From: an uncultured Bacteroidales bacterium
GTDB taxonomy: Bacteria > Bacteroidota > Bacteroidia > Bacteroidales > F082
DNA length: 64,000 bases
Direction: 5' to 3'
NCBI GenBank assembly: GCA_905234765.1
Contig: CAJOIF010000016.1
Coordinates: forward strand, 36,332-100,331
Position 1 is the first letter of the stretch, and every line of letters starts with the position of its first letter. This document shows positions 33,021 through 42,042 of the stretch, in pieces. A program made the translations under genes and the position numbers. The notes beneath the pieces are model-generated. The model did not search any database. It had not been told where the DNA came from and was given only the letters and a program-made list of their open reading frames with translations.

Positions 33021-34301
33021 TTATTTGTTCTTGTTGGCTTTTACATGCTCCAAATACCGTTCAATCAATGCGTTGTAAAGCAAATCCCCCATTAGGATGT
33101 AGCCGGTTTTGGTGAAATGTATCTTGTCGCGTTGGGCTAGACCTTCTTTCTGCCATTCCTGCATCGAACGTAGCCCCCCCATGATGTCGAACTGGTCCCA
33201 AACTGCGGCGTTGTATTCTTTGGCCAAATCCATAAAGGCTTGCTCGACGACTTTGCCGTTGGGATTGACTTCGTAGATGCGCTTTTTCTTTACGCGTCTG
33301 CTTTTGTAACTGTCGTTGTTGGTGACGAATAGCAGTGCGCATTCCGGATTGACATCCAGCATGATACTGAGGAGTTCACGGTAGTTTTGCTTGAAGGTCT
33401 CAACTTCAAAGTCCTTGTCGGCAGCGTCGTTGATGCCGATGCCAAAGATGATAAGGTCGGGCTTGATCAAGGCGAGGTCGCGTTCGAAGTCCTCGCAACG
33501 CAGGTAGGAAGGCACGCTGGCCCCGTTGACGCCGATGCCGTGCACGGTGATTCCGGGACGGTCGTTTTCAAGTAGCACACCCGTTAGGGTGAAGTCACCA
33601 GGAACGGAGTCAAAAAGAATGCAAATTGAGTCGGTGTAGTCGGGGAGGAGGAAGATATAACGTGAAGTCTCTTCGTCGTAATGGCCGTGAAGAGTGTCGC
33701 CTTCGTAGCCTAAGGCTGGTGTGACATTACTGGTTTCCGAAAAGCCGAGCAAGGTCACCTTGTTGAAGTCGTAATAGGGTGGCACTTCCGAGGGGTAGCG
33801 TTCGCGGGTGACGATTTGGATGGTGGCGGTCGGGTCGGTAGTGGTGATGGCGGCGCCAGCCAGACCCATGCGCTTGTCGGTGTCGCGTTTCACGGCGTTG
33901 CGGCAGTATTGCCATTCACCAGTCGAGTGGATGACATAATGCGAGGGGTTATTGGTGTTTCCTGCTGTGAAAGGGAAAAGGAAATAGCCTCCGCCCATCA
34001 AGTCGTCACCGATATTGAGCAGGTTGTCCCGAAATTGTTGCGTGAAGGTGCCGGCTTGCACGTGAGAGCCTCCGATATGGAGGATGCTGACATTGCCTTT
34101 GCCTTCATTGATGACAGAGTCCAATTTCGTGAAAAAAAATTCCATTGACGTGCTGTCGCCAGAGGGGAAGATGAGATGGTTTCTGTTGAAATGTGTGAAA
34201 GGGTAATCTGGCAGGGGTCGTAGCCGAATGTCTGTTTGGCCAAAGAGCCCAATAGATGCGGAAAACAATCCTATAAACAAGGCTAATTTTTTCATTTTCA
34301 A
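33021..34301 (-). CDS. Exported SGNH-hydrolase-fold protein (O-acetylation cassette)
   Basis: A 426-residue protein with a signal peptide (cleavage after GLFGQ, about residue 22). SGNH blocks are visible: block I as LHIGGSHVQAG with the nucleophile Ser, block III as IFGIGINDAAD with the Asn, and block V as RDKIHFTKTGY with the catalytic Asp-His. It should finish transfer of acetyl groups supplied by the MBOAT protein, or remove them. ATG at 34299-34301 overlaps the stop of the upstream SGNH gene (ATGA). Its mature part lies in the periplasm. Confidence 0.82.
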   Translation of the reverse strand: MKMKKLALFIGLFSASIGLFGQTDIRLRPLPDYPFTHFNRNHLIFPSGDSTSMEFFFTKLDSVINEGKGNVSILHIGGSHVQAGTFTQQFRDNLLNIGDDLMGGGYFLFPFTAGNTNNPSHYVIHSTGEWQYCRNAVKRDTDKRMGLAGAAITTTDPTATIQIVTRERYPSEVPPYYDFNKVTLLGFSETSNVTPALGYEGDTLHGHYDEETSRYIFLLPDYTDSICILFDSVPGDFTLTGVLLENDRPGITVHGIGVNGASVPSYLRCEDFERDLALIKPDLIIFGIGINDAADKDFEVETFKQNYRELLSIMLDVNPECALLFVTNNDSYKSRRVKKKRIYEVNPNGKVVEQAFMDLAKEYNAAVWDQFDIMGGLRSMQEWQKEGLAQRDKIHFTKTGYILMGDLLYNALIERYLEHVKANKNK

Positions 34302-35818
34302 TTGTTTTTATAGGGTTGATAATTGGGCATCCGCATCCAATAGGGAGCGTATTGTCGGTCTTCTTTGGCATCGCGGTTGACGAAATCGATGACCTCCTTG
34401 CTTGGGACGCGCTGGCGTAGTTTGTAGAAATCGTAGTATGTAGTGAACGATTTGGCCAAATCGTCGCCGATGGCTTGGGCACCGATGAAAGTGAAATGGA
34501 TATAGTCGGGGCCAGCAAGGGCGGGTTTGTGCTTCACCCATTGTGCCATCGAGCCTTCGCCACCCATCACGTGGAACATGTCCCAATAGGCGATGCGGTT
34601 GCGCATGGCCATGGCACGGAGCGAGTCGTTCAGTTCCGGTAGCCAGTGCCAAGTGCCCATCTTGCCGTTGTAGCTGCGGCCCATATCAGCTGGACCGATG
34701 AAGAGCAGCGTGGCTTGTGGGGCGACTTCCTTGAAGTAATCAATCTGACGTTCCAGTTCAGGGATGTAGGAAGCAATGCCTTTGGGTGAACTGATGCAAG
34801 GCATACGGTTGCCTCCGAACTGCAAGATGATTAACCTTGTGTTGAGCAGCTTAAACGACTGCCGCATGACATCTTTGTTGATGCGGGTGAAGATGGTGCC
34901 AGCACAGCCACGCAGGGCCACGTTGTCGACAGTGATACCTGGGGTGTCGTCGAGCAGCACGGCATATATTTCGGCGTTGCCTTTGAAATTGATTGTGCCA
35001 CGACGCACTTCGTGAGGCAGAATCCAGGTGATGAGAGAGACGCTGTCGTTGGCGTTGAGCACCTTGGGCTCAAGGTTGAGGGTGTCGCAATGCAGGGAGG
35101 CGGTGAACCCTTGGCTATTTCGTCCCAAGAGTACCGACACTTTAGAAATCCGTTTGGCGTTCTCAAAGGCGCGCGAGTGGTTCGTTTGGGTGAAGGTGAT
35201 GGAACCCCCGCCCAGCACTTGGCTGAATTGTGCCATCACGCCATAGCGGTTGTGCTGCGCACGGTGGTTGGAGTTGTCGCCATAAACGGCATATCGGGTG
35301 AGGTTGGAGGCGTGTTGCGACACGGAGATGGTCGACACGGGCTGCACTGCTGGAATCATATTGGGTCCCGCACCGCCGAAGAGTTCTTGCAGATTTTGGC
35401 GCAGCACCGAAGAGATGCGATCCATCTCGATTTGAGAGTCGCCATAATGCATGATACGGCAGGTGCGACCTGTTTTTTGGGCTTGCTCGAAGAGGGCGAA
35501 AAGCTTGTCGAAATAAGTATAGTCATCGTCGGGCAAGTAGATGCGGTTGGGATTGCTTTTCAGGTAGTCGCGGAAGAAGCCGAGGCTGTCGTACATCGTG
35601 GCCGAACAGGTCATCTCGAAGCTTTCATTCACCTTGTGCAGCACTTCGTCGACGTCCACCACTGTCTTGTCTTCTTGCTGGCTTTCGGCATACGAAGGGA
35701 ATCGCAGGGTAAAACTTCCTATCTTTATTCCCTCAGCAGGGAAAAAATACCAACCCATGCCCAATAAGAGCATGATGGAGAAGATGAAGATAAGTGTTTT
35801 TATCGGCTTCATTTCCAA
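34298..35818 (-). CDS. Membrane-anchored SGNH-hydrolase-fold protein (O-acetylation cassette)
   Basis: A 506-residue protein with one N-terminal membrane segment (TLIFIFSIMLLLGMGWYF) without an evident cleavage site. SGNH blocks: IMHYGDSQIEMDR (block I, Ser), ILQFGGNRMP (block III, Asn), and GPDYIHFTFIGAQ (block V, Asp-His). It is paralogous in design to the next gene, but the blocks differ, so the two may act in sequence or on different acceptors. First gene of a three-gene operon; promoter at 35871-35878. Confidence 0.82.
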   Translation of the reverse strand: MEMKPIKTLIFIFSIMLLLGMGWYFFPAEGIKIGSFTLRFPSYAESQQEDKTVVDVDEVLHKVNESFEMTCSATMYDSLGFFRDYLKSNPNRIYLPDDDYTYFDKLFALFEQAQKTGRTCRIMHYGDSQIEMDRISSVLRQNLQELFGGAGPNMIPAVQPVSTISVSQHASNLTRYAVYGDNSNHRAQHNRYGVMAQFSQVLGGGSITFTQTNHSRAFENAKRISKVSVLLGRNSQGFTASLHCDTLNLEPKVLNANDSVSLITWILPHEVRRGTINFKGNAEIYAVLLDDTPGITVDNVALRGCAGTIFTRINKDVMRQSFKLLNTRLIILQFGGNRMPCISSPKGIASYIPELERQIDYFKEVAPQATLLFIGPADMGRSYNGKMGTWHWLPELNDSLRAMAMRNRIAYWDMFHVMGGEGSMAQWVKHKPALAGPDYIHFTFIGAQAIGDDLAKSFTTYYDFYKLRQRVPSKEVIDFVNRDAKEDRQYAPYWMRMPNYQPYKNN

Positions 35819-35830
35819 TTTGTTACAAAA

Positions 35831-35870
35831 CAGCCCAACCCCGTGTTTCTACTACACTGGAATTGGGCTG
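35831..35870 (-). terminator. Hairpin between TonB receptor and O-acetylation operon
   Basis: CAGCCCAA / TTGGGCTG (35831-35838, 35863-35870), 24-nt loop, followed on the minus strand by TTTTG. May end the TonB-receptor transcript; it also lies at the very 5' end of the SGNH-MBOAT transcript. Confidence 0.5.
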
Positions 35871-35878
35871 CAAAAATA
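35871..35878 (-). promoter_or_regulatory. -7 box of SGNH-SGNH-MBOAT operon
   Basis: TATTTTTG on the minus strand; leader of about 48 nt to the ATG at 35818. Confidence 0.62.
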
Positions 35879-35887
35879 AGGAATTTT

Positions 35888-38110
35888 TCATTTCACAGTA
35901 AGCCTCGCCCCTAAATAAGCCCTGATACCACTCAAGGGTCCCCAGACCATGGAGGCATCGAAATCTTCACTGGTGGGATTGTCGGCCGAGATGATGGGGT
36001 TCTCTTGCTTGTAGTTGGTCAGATTTTCACCGCCGACATAGACTTCCCAATACTTGCCCAACTTCTTGGTAACCTGTGCGTTCATAATGACATAGAAAGG
36101 CGAGCGTTCGATGTTCTGACCTTTGTCTACGGCGGTGGCATTGCCGCTCAAATCGGGTACGCGGCTGTCGCCGTTGAACTGTGTAGTGAAGTCGAACTGC
36201 CAAGTGCCAGGTTTGTACGACATTGTGACCAAACCCTTGTAGCGGTTGACAAAAGGCTTCTCGCGCAAAACGCTGTCGATGGTCATCTTTACGTCGTTGT
36301 AACGGAAAGCAAGTGTCAAGTCAAAGTTCTTGATGATTTCGCAGTTGGCCTCGATTTGGGCACTGTTGGAGTACGACTTGCTGTTGAGGTTATAGATGCG
36401 GACTTCATGAGCATCAGCATCGCGGTCAAGGACAATCTGGTTGACGAAATCGGTGCGGTAGAAGTCAGCTTGAATCGTGAGTTCGCGCCAGCCGATGTCG
36501 AAACATTTGCTCAAGTTGATGCCGTAGTTCCAGGCTTCTTCCATCTGCGGGGTATCCAAGAAACTGATTTGTCGGGCCGAAGCCAGCATTGTGGAGTTTT
36601 CGGCCAAAACATTGGGCGAACGATAACCCTTGCCCGCCGAGGCCCTGATGGCAAATTCATCGTGTGTCTTGAAGCGCACATGCAGACGGGGCGTGTAGAG
36701 CATTTTCTGGTAGTAGCTGTTGTAGTCGGCACGGAAGCCTGCTATCACGCTCCAGTGGTGGTCATCGTTGAAGACATATTCGGCGAAGGCTCCTGGAACG
36801 TGCTCTATGCGCAGGAAAGTGCTGTCGTTGAGCGACTCGTCGTATTTGTCGTAGGAATAACTCCCGCCCAAGGAATATTTGTGGTGGTCATTCACCAAAT
36901 AGGAATCAAAGAGTAGATTGGCGTAATAGGATAGTTGATCGGCTTCATAGTCTGTCCTGCCGAAATAGACCGACTTCAAGTCGTGGTAAACAAATTGCTG
37001 TTGCAAGCCGAGACTGGTGTCGTCGCGGTTGAAAATGAAACCGGTTTTGGAGAAAGCCTCGTAACGGGTCGTGTTGATGAGGAAGTGCATGTTGTCGGAA
37101 TCGCCAGCGGTATTGTGGTGCATCATTCCTCCGAAACGCCGTTCGCTCATCGCTTTTGCACCCCACATGCCTTCGAACCAATCTTTGGCGTAGTTGTAGC
37201 GTAAAAATAAGTTGCCTTGTGTCACCATCGGGTCGTCCATGAAGCCGTCGTCATTGTCATCCATCCCCATGAAGTTGTGATTGGCATGACCGAGCACCAT
37301 CATGCTACCGTTTTTGCCGACGTTCCAGCGTGTGTTGAAGTTGAGTTCGGTCATCGTCATCGTATTACCGTAAAGGTTGAGGAACAACTTTTCGCTTTCG
37401 CCCGCTTCGGGTCTCTTGTAATCCACATTGATTTGTCCGCTGATGGATTCATAACCATTTCTTACAGAGGAAGTTCCCTTTGATATTTGGATGCCATTCA
37501 TCCAAGTGCCAGGAACATAGTTCAAACCGAAAGCTGCAGCCAAGCCACGGAAATTGGGCATGTTTTCGGCCATCATCTGGGTGTAAAGGCCACTCAAACC
37601 GAGGAGTTCGATTTGTTTCGCGCCCGTGACAGCGTCACTATAAGCCACATCCACCGAAGCGTTGGTCTCGAAACTTTCCGCGAGACTGCAACAAGCCGCG
37701 CGTCGTAAGCCCTCCGAGGTAATGCTTTCCACCGCAATGGCTTTCAAGGGGTTGAGGTAGGAAGCTTTCTGTCGGGCAGCAATTTCCACCTCGTTCAGTA
37801 TGTGGGTGGTGTTGAAGACATGGTCGTAATGCATCGGCTCCCTCATGTGGTGCACCGTGTCGTTCTCGTAGCTGATGCAGCTGAACACGAGGCAACCGAT
37901 GCGTTCGTGCAGCGGTATTTTGTAATGTCCGTTGGCATCGGTCACGGTGCCTTCGTTGACGATTTTCCAGTAAACGTTTACGCCTGGCAGAGGTGTCTTC
38001 TTGCCGTTGTTTTCTTCGTAAACGGTGCCTTCGATGAAGCCTTGGGCAAACGCGCCCGTTGCGAAGGTCATTAATAGTAGGGTGATTATGGTTATTTGTT
38101 TGGTTTTCAT
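35888..38110 (-). CDS. TonB-dependent outer-membrane receptor with carboxypeptidase-regulatory-like domain
   Basis: A 740-residue receptor: signal peptide (cleavage after GAFAQ), a CarboxypepD_reg-like beta-sandwich (about 25-105, GTVTDANGHYKIPL), a plug domain (about 115-230, LLGLSGLYTQMMAENMP, GYESISGQINV) and a 22-strand barrel with the TonB-receptor closing pattern (VYVGGENLTNYKQENPI ... LGARLTV). His/Met-rich loops (HHMREPMHYDH near 65-75 and MMHHNTAGDSDNMH in the barrel) suggest a metal ligand, possibly copper. The small His/Cys-rich gene upstream supports this. No SusD-like partner is present, arguing against glycan import. Confidence 0.9.
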   Translation of the reverse strand: MKTKQITIITLLLMTFATGAFAQGFIEGTVYEENNGKKTPLPGVNVYWKIVNEGTVTDANGHYKIPLHERIGCLVFSCISYENDTVHHMREPMHYDHVFNTTHILNEVEIAARQKASYLNPLKAIAVESITSEGLRRAACCSLAESFETNASVDVAYSDAVTGAKQIELLGLSGLYTQMMAENMPNFRGLAAAFGLNYVPGTWMNGIQISKGTSSVRNGYESISGQINVDYKRPEAGESEKLFLNLYGNTMTMTELNFNTRWNVGKNGSMMVLGHANHNFMGMDDNDDGFMDDPMVTQGNLFLRYNYAKDWFEGMWGAKAMSERRFGGMMHHNTAGDSDNMHFLINTTRYEAFSKTGFIFNRDDTSLGLQQQFVYHDLKSVYFGRTDYEADQLSYYANLLFDSYLVNDHHKYSLGGSYSYDKYDESLNDSTFLRIEHVPGAFAEYVFNDDHHWSVIAGFRADYNSYYQKMLYTPRLHVRFKTHDEFAIRASAGKGYRSPNVLAENSTMLASARQISFLDTPQMEEAWNYGINLSKCFDIGWRELTIQADFYRTDFVNQIVLDRDADAHEVRIYNLNSKSYSNSAQIEANCEIIKNFDLTLAFRYNDVKMTIDSVLREKPFVNRYKGLVTMSYKPGTWQFDFTTQFNGDSRVPDLSGNATAVDKGQNIERSPFYVIMNAQVTKKLGKYWEVYVGGENLTNYKQENPIISADNPTSEDFDASMVWGPLSGIRAYLGARLTVK

Positions 38111-38185
38111 GATGTTGAATATTTAGGTTTGTAGGTCTGTCACACCGTGGCAGCCAAGAAAATTGGATTGTAAAGAAGCAGTAAA

Positions 38186-38650
38186 TCAGAAAACCAAAGG
38201 ATTAAGCTTCAGTGAGGCAAAGAATACAATCCGTTCTCGTCCTGAAAGAAATTTGGGTGTTTTTTTCGGGGAATGATTGCTGAACACCATACTTATTTGA
38301 GAGCAGAGCTCCGTCAGGTGGAGATGGGGCAGTAAGAAGGATTGTAGGCTGACAATCAAGTGTTTGTCAGGTGAAAAAACAAAATTGTCGGTAAATTGAA
38401 TCTTGCTGTCGAAGTCGTCGCAGCAGCATTTCTCATTGAATTGGATGACATCATGTGGTAAAACGGCTTCTGCTTCATGTTCATGATGGTGTCCCAAGCA
38501 ATGCACACATTCAGCAGCAGCATCGCCGAAACTACCAGTCATACGATGGTCTTCGGTGCAGTAATGAAACTTCACATGCCAACCCACCGAGACAAACAGC
38601 ACTGCAAGTGCCATCAAAAAGGAACCGATTTGCAACGACCGTTTTTTCAT
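38186..38650 (-). CDS. Small exported His/Cys-rich protein (HYC_CC_PP-like)
   Basis: A 154-residue protein with an N-terminal signal/anchor segment (IGSFLMALAVLFVSVGW) followed by KFHYCTEDHR, then CVHCLGHHHEHE and EKCCCDDF. The H-Y-C and C-C motifs are those of the HYC_CC_PP family, small Bacteroidota proteins that usually stand beside a TonB receptor; the PP element is not obvious here. The thiol and imidazole clusters point to binding of a soft metal ion. It starts 9 bp after the LRR gene and 75 bp before the receptor, so it may be transcribed with either. Confidence 0.72.
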   Translation of the reverse strand: MKKRSLQIGSFLMALAVLFVSVGWHVKFHYCTEDHRMTGSFGDAAAECVHCLGHHHEHEAEAVLPHDVIQFNEKCCCDDFDSKIQFTDNFVFSPDKHLIVSLQSFLLPHLHLTELCSQISMVFSNHSPKKTPKFLSGRERIVFFASLKLNPLVF

Positions 38651-38659
38651 CGCAAACGT

Positions 38660-41212
38660 TTAATAATACACAATATTCAAATCCAACCGCTTTTGTTGCA
38701 GTTGCTGTACGGTTTTGGCCCTTATCTTAGTATTATAAATCTTCAGCTGTTTCAACGAGGCAATGTTTTCGATGGGCGAAAGGCTACGCACGTCTGTGTT
38801 GTTGATGAAGAGGTTCTCTAGTTTTTGAAGCGAAGAGAGGGGCTTCAGTGATTTCACAGGTGTGCCGCCAGCGTTGAGGGTGATGAGGTTGTTCATTTTC
38901 GACAAAGGTCCCAAATCGCTGATCAGGGTGTTCTCAATGTTGAGCAATTCCAGCATCGTACTACCCTCGATAGGTTTCAGGCTATTGATGGGGTTGTTCT
39001 GTACATTAAGTTCAACCAAGTATTCCTTGTTAGCCAATGGCGCCAAGTCGTGAACGTTTTGGTTGTTGATGGTCAACCGTTCGAGCCAAATGAAATCGGA
39101 AATCGGCCACAAGGTGACAATGGGTGTCTCGGCCTTAACGTCGATTTCCCTTAAGTCAACCATTTTCTGAAGTTCAAGTGCGTTGGGTGTTTCGTTGTGA
39201 CACGATACATGTTCTTTCAAAATTTCTTTCCAAGTCTCATCAAGGTCGTTCCACCAGTCCATTAATCTCTCGGTTTGGTAAATCACCGTCACTTGACGCT
39301 GGAATTCTTTCAGGGCGACGACATTCGATTGTCCGATATTTGTGCTGTCCGCAATAATGGTTTCGATATGTCTGTCGTTGGCTAGAGGGGTGAGATTGGT
39401 GATGGGCGTATGGCTGATGTCAAGGGTTCTTAGGTTGGTCATGTCGTGAAGAGCTTCAAGGTTTTCCACGTAGGTGTGGCTGATGTTGAGTGACTCCAGG
39501 TTGGCCAAGCCTTGGATGGGTTGCAGGAAATTGATTTCAGTGTGGGCGATGTTGAGATGCTTGAGATTGGTCAGGCGGCTGACGGGTATCAGGTTCTGCA
39601 TATAGATGTTACCCGACAAATCGAGTTCCTGCAAATTGATGATTTGGTGCAGTTGCTCGGTAGTGGGATGGGCGTCGTCAAGTCGTATTTGTTTTGCAAA
39701 CACTGCTCTCCAATAGATGGGTAGGCTGTCCCACCAACTACGCAAAGCCTCGGTGTCGTAAATAACAAGGGTGTAAGGGTTGTTCATAGTGAACGCACTG
39801 GCTTCGTTGACGCCGATTTTGGAGTGGTCGCAGTATATTTTGTTCAGGCGTTTGTGATTCTTTAGTGGAGTAAGGTCGTTGATGGCGGTGTTGCTGCAAT
39901 ACAATTCACGCAAGTTGTCCATCTCGCTCAATGCTGTTAGGTTGGTGATGGCCGTGCCCGAAATGTTGAGACTTTGTAGATCTTTCAGGGTGCTGACTGG
40001 ATTCAAGTCGCGGACAGCGGTGTTGCTGATGTCCAAGCTCTTAAGCAAGGGCAGGTCTTGAACGATGGCGATATTGGAGATGCGCGAGCCACCTAAGTTG
40101 AGTACAGTCAGGTTGGGGCAGTTTTTCAGTCCGTTGATACGGCTGACCTGTGTGTCGGAGAGGTTGATTTTCTGCAAGTTGGGAAGGTTGTCCAGTACCG
40201 ACAAGTCGTCAAGGGTGGTGCGGGCAGCCTCAAGTTCTTCAAGGGTGAGGCAGTATTTGAGTGCCGAAAGGTCTTCCACCAATGTCCCATTGGCTCGCAG
40301 GGTCTTGAGTTTATTGGCATTACGCAAAGGCGAGAGGTCGTCAACGGAGGTGCCGCTGATATCGAGCCAGGTGAGGTCGGAGAGTTCGCTCAATGGCTCC
40401 ACGCTGATGATTTCAGCGATGCCCGACAGGTCGACGCGTTGTTTTTGGGTGACCAACTTCAGTTTGGCGTCGAGTTCAGCCATGTCGTTTTTGAAAATCT
40501 TGTCGCGCAATACCGTATCACCATAGGGTCCAACAACAGGATACGAAGCCATGAAATCAGATGCCGTTATCATGCCGACTGTAGTCAACGGTATGCTGTC
40601 ATAGAGCTTGATGTCGCCGCCCAAACGTTTCTTCCAATTCTGGGACAGGCCATTCCACCAATTGCGGAGCACTTCTTTCTCATTGATCTTCGTGGAATAG
40701 ATGCTGGCAATTTTCAGGCAGCTGTTCTGTCTGTCGAGGTTTATTTCAACGAAACGGTTTCGGATGTCGTCGATGGGCTCGTCGTTGATGGTTGTTGCGG
40801 TTAGGTGGCGTGAAAGGGTGACTTTAAAGAAAACGTTTCCATCAATGCGTTCGCTGTTGGCGATGCTCTGCACGTCGAATTGGAAGGTGGCGCGTTTGAA
40901 AAAGAAGTCAATGTCTTTCAGGTAGGCCTGCACGTCTTTATTGATGGGGGTCTTGCGGTTCACATCAAGGTCGTCTTCCACCTGTACCTTGTCGTCAATG
41001 AAGATTTTGCTCCAGCTTTCCGTAAACACGATGCTTTTTTCCTGTGCCGTGGTAGCGCTGTCGCCGATAAAATTAAGCGTTTCCTCCAAATAGGTCATCA
41101 TCGCATTGATTTCGGTCTCATAACGTGCCACATCCTCTTTTGAGAGTTGTTGGGCACGGGCTCCGATGACTATGCAAAATATTATAAATAAGAATATTGC
41201 GATTCTTTTCAT
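38660..41212 (-). CDS. Large exported leucine-rich-repeat protein with three repeated modules
   Basis: An 850-residue protein with a signal peptide (cleavage after IGARAQ, about residue 21). Residues about 25-175 form an alpha/beta domain that resembles the 191-residue protein encoded two genes upstream. Then come three modules, each starting with a W-W helix (NWWNGLSQNWKKRL 184-197; SWWDSLPIYWRAVF 492-505; DWWNDLDETWKEIL 652-665), followed by internalin-like 22-residue LRRs of the type LxxLDISxTxVxDLxPL (270-465, 525-625, 685-835) and closing with a V-x-V-I-Y-like strand. No lipobox or T9SS sorting domain is seen. It is last of four genes joined by 4-bp overlaps. Binding of a protein or glycan partner is inferred from the LRR fold. 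Confidence 0.8.
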   Translation of the reverse strand: MKRIAIFLFIIFCIVIGARAQQLSKEDVARYETEINAMMTYLEETLNFIGDSATTAQEKSIVFTESWSKIFIDDKVQVEDDLDVNRKTPINKDVQAYLKDIDFFFKRATFQFDVQSIANSERIDGNVFFKVTLSRHLTATTINDEPIDDIRNRFVEINLDRQNSCLKIASIYSTKINEKEVLRNWWNGLSQNWKKRLGGDIKLYDSIPLTTVGMITASDFMASYPVVGPYGDTVLRDKIFKNDMAELDAKLKLVTQKQRVDLSGIAEIISVEPLSELSDLTWLDISGTSVDDLSPLRNANKLKTLRANGTLVEDLSALKYCLTLEELEAARTTLDDLSVLDNLPNLQKINLSDTQVSRINGLKNCPNLTVLNLGGSRISNIAIVQDLPLLKSLDISNTAVRDLNPVSTLKDLQSLNISGTAITNLTALSEMDNLRELYCSNTAINDLTPLKNHKRLNKIYCDHSKIGVNEASAFTMNNPYTLVIYDTEALRSWWDSLPIYWRAVFAKQIRLDDAHPTTEQLHQIINLQELDLSGNIYMQNLIPVSRLTNLKHLNIAHTEINFLQPIQGLANLESLNISHTYVENLEALHDMTNLRTLDISHTPITNLTPLANDRHIETIIADSTNIGQSNVVALKEFQRQVTVIYQTERLMDWWNDLDETWKEILKEHVSCHNETPNALELQKMVDLREIDVKAETPIVTLWPISDFIWLERLTINNQNVHDLAPLANKEYLVELNVQNNPINSLKPIEGSTMLELLNIENTLISDLGPLSKMNNLITLNAGGTPVKSLKPLSSLQKLENLFINNTDVRSLSPIENIASLKQLKIYNTKIRAKTVQQLQQKRLDLNIVYY

Positions 41213-42042
41213 GGTTGATAAAATTTGATAAGACTGGTTTTGTCTTTCTCCGGAACATACATCACGTTCGACATGAGCCAACCCGAGTTGGTGCCCGATC
41301 GGTCAAACCACGACACCTCGAAATACCAGTCCTTGATTTGTAACACGTGGAATTTGACCTTATCCACATGTTGGAAAACGAGTTTCCCTTTTTTGATTTC
41401 ATAGAAAAACAAGGTTAGATAGTCGGGTTGGTATTCGTTGGAGGCGTAATACTCGATGATTTCAGGGTCTTGGAAGGCCTTGTAAATGTTCATGAAGTCA
41501 AGTTCATGGCTCATGGGATGTAGGAAATGCTTTTCCCTTTCGGCCATCTCGCCTTTCGGGAAGAGCTTGTTGAACTCCGAGAAATAAATGTTGGTGATGA
41601 CCCATTTTGACCCTAGACCTTCTTTTTCGACGGTAAGGAACAGGATGATTTTGACTTCTTTTCCGTAGTATTTGAAAGTGGTCGAGACTTCCGAGTACCA
41701 ACGTCCGCCAAGGAATGTCATAAAAGTGGAGTCGTCTTTGGTGACATCTTCGATAAAATAACGTTGTAGCTCTGTCTGTGTGCCGTATTTCTCTTGGTCG
41801 AAGAGGATGGGCAGCGATTGGCGGCGCATCTCCGCGTTGCGGTATTTGGGATCTTTTGGATTGAGTCGATTGCCAAACTGGTCTTCCTCGTAATTGAAGC
41901 GGCGCATGAACTGTCCCATCTGTTTGGTCATGGCATACAGTTCAGTCTCGTCCATCTTAAAATCACCAATCGTCTGACCCATGACGGGCCAGACGATGGC
42001 GATGGTAAGTGCCAGAAGAATAATATTTCTAGCTATTTTCAT
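41209..42042 (-). CDS. Exported protein of unknown function (LRR cluster)
   Basis: A 277-residue protein with a signal peptide (MKIARNIILLALTIAIVWP, cleavage near VMGQ). The mature part has a helical start (ETELYAMTKQMGQFMRRFNYEEDQ) and then a mixed beta region rich in aromatic residues (FLGGRWYSEVSTTFKYYG, WYFEVSWFDRSG). No family recognised. ATGA overlaps join it to both neighbours, so it is almost certainly made together with them. The DFMNIYKAFQDPEIIEYY segment has an acidic, surface-like character. Confidence 0.7.
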   Translation of the reverse strand: MKIARNIILLALTIAIVWPVMGQTIGDFKMDETELYAMTKQMGQFMRRFNYEEDQFGNRLNPKDPKYRNAEMRRQSLPILFDQEKYGTQTELQRYFIEDVTKDDSTFMTFLGGRWYSEVSTTFKYYGKEVKIILFLTVEKEGLGSKWVITNIYFSEFNKLFPKGEMAEREKHFLHPMSHELDFMNIYKAFQDPEIIEYYASNEYQPDYLTLFFYEIKKGKLVFQHVDKVKFHVLQIKDWYFEVSWFDRSGTNSGWLMSNVMYVPEKDKTSLIKFYQP

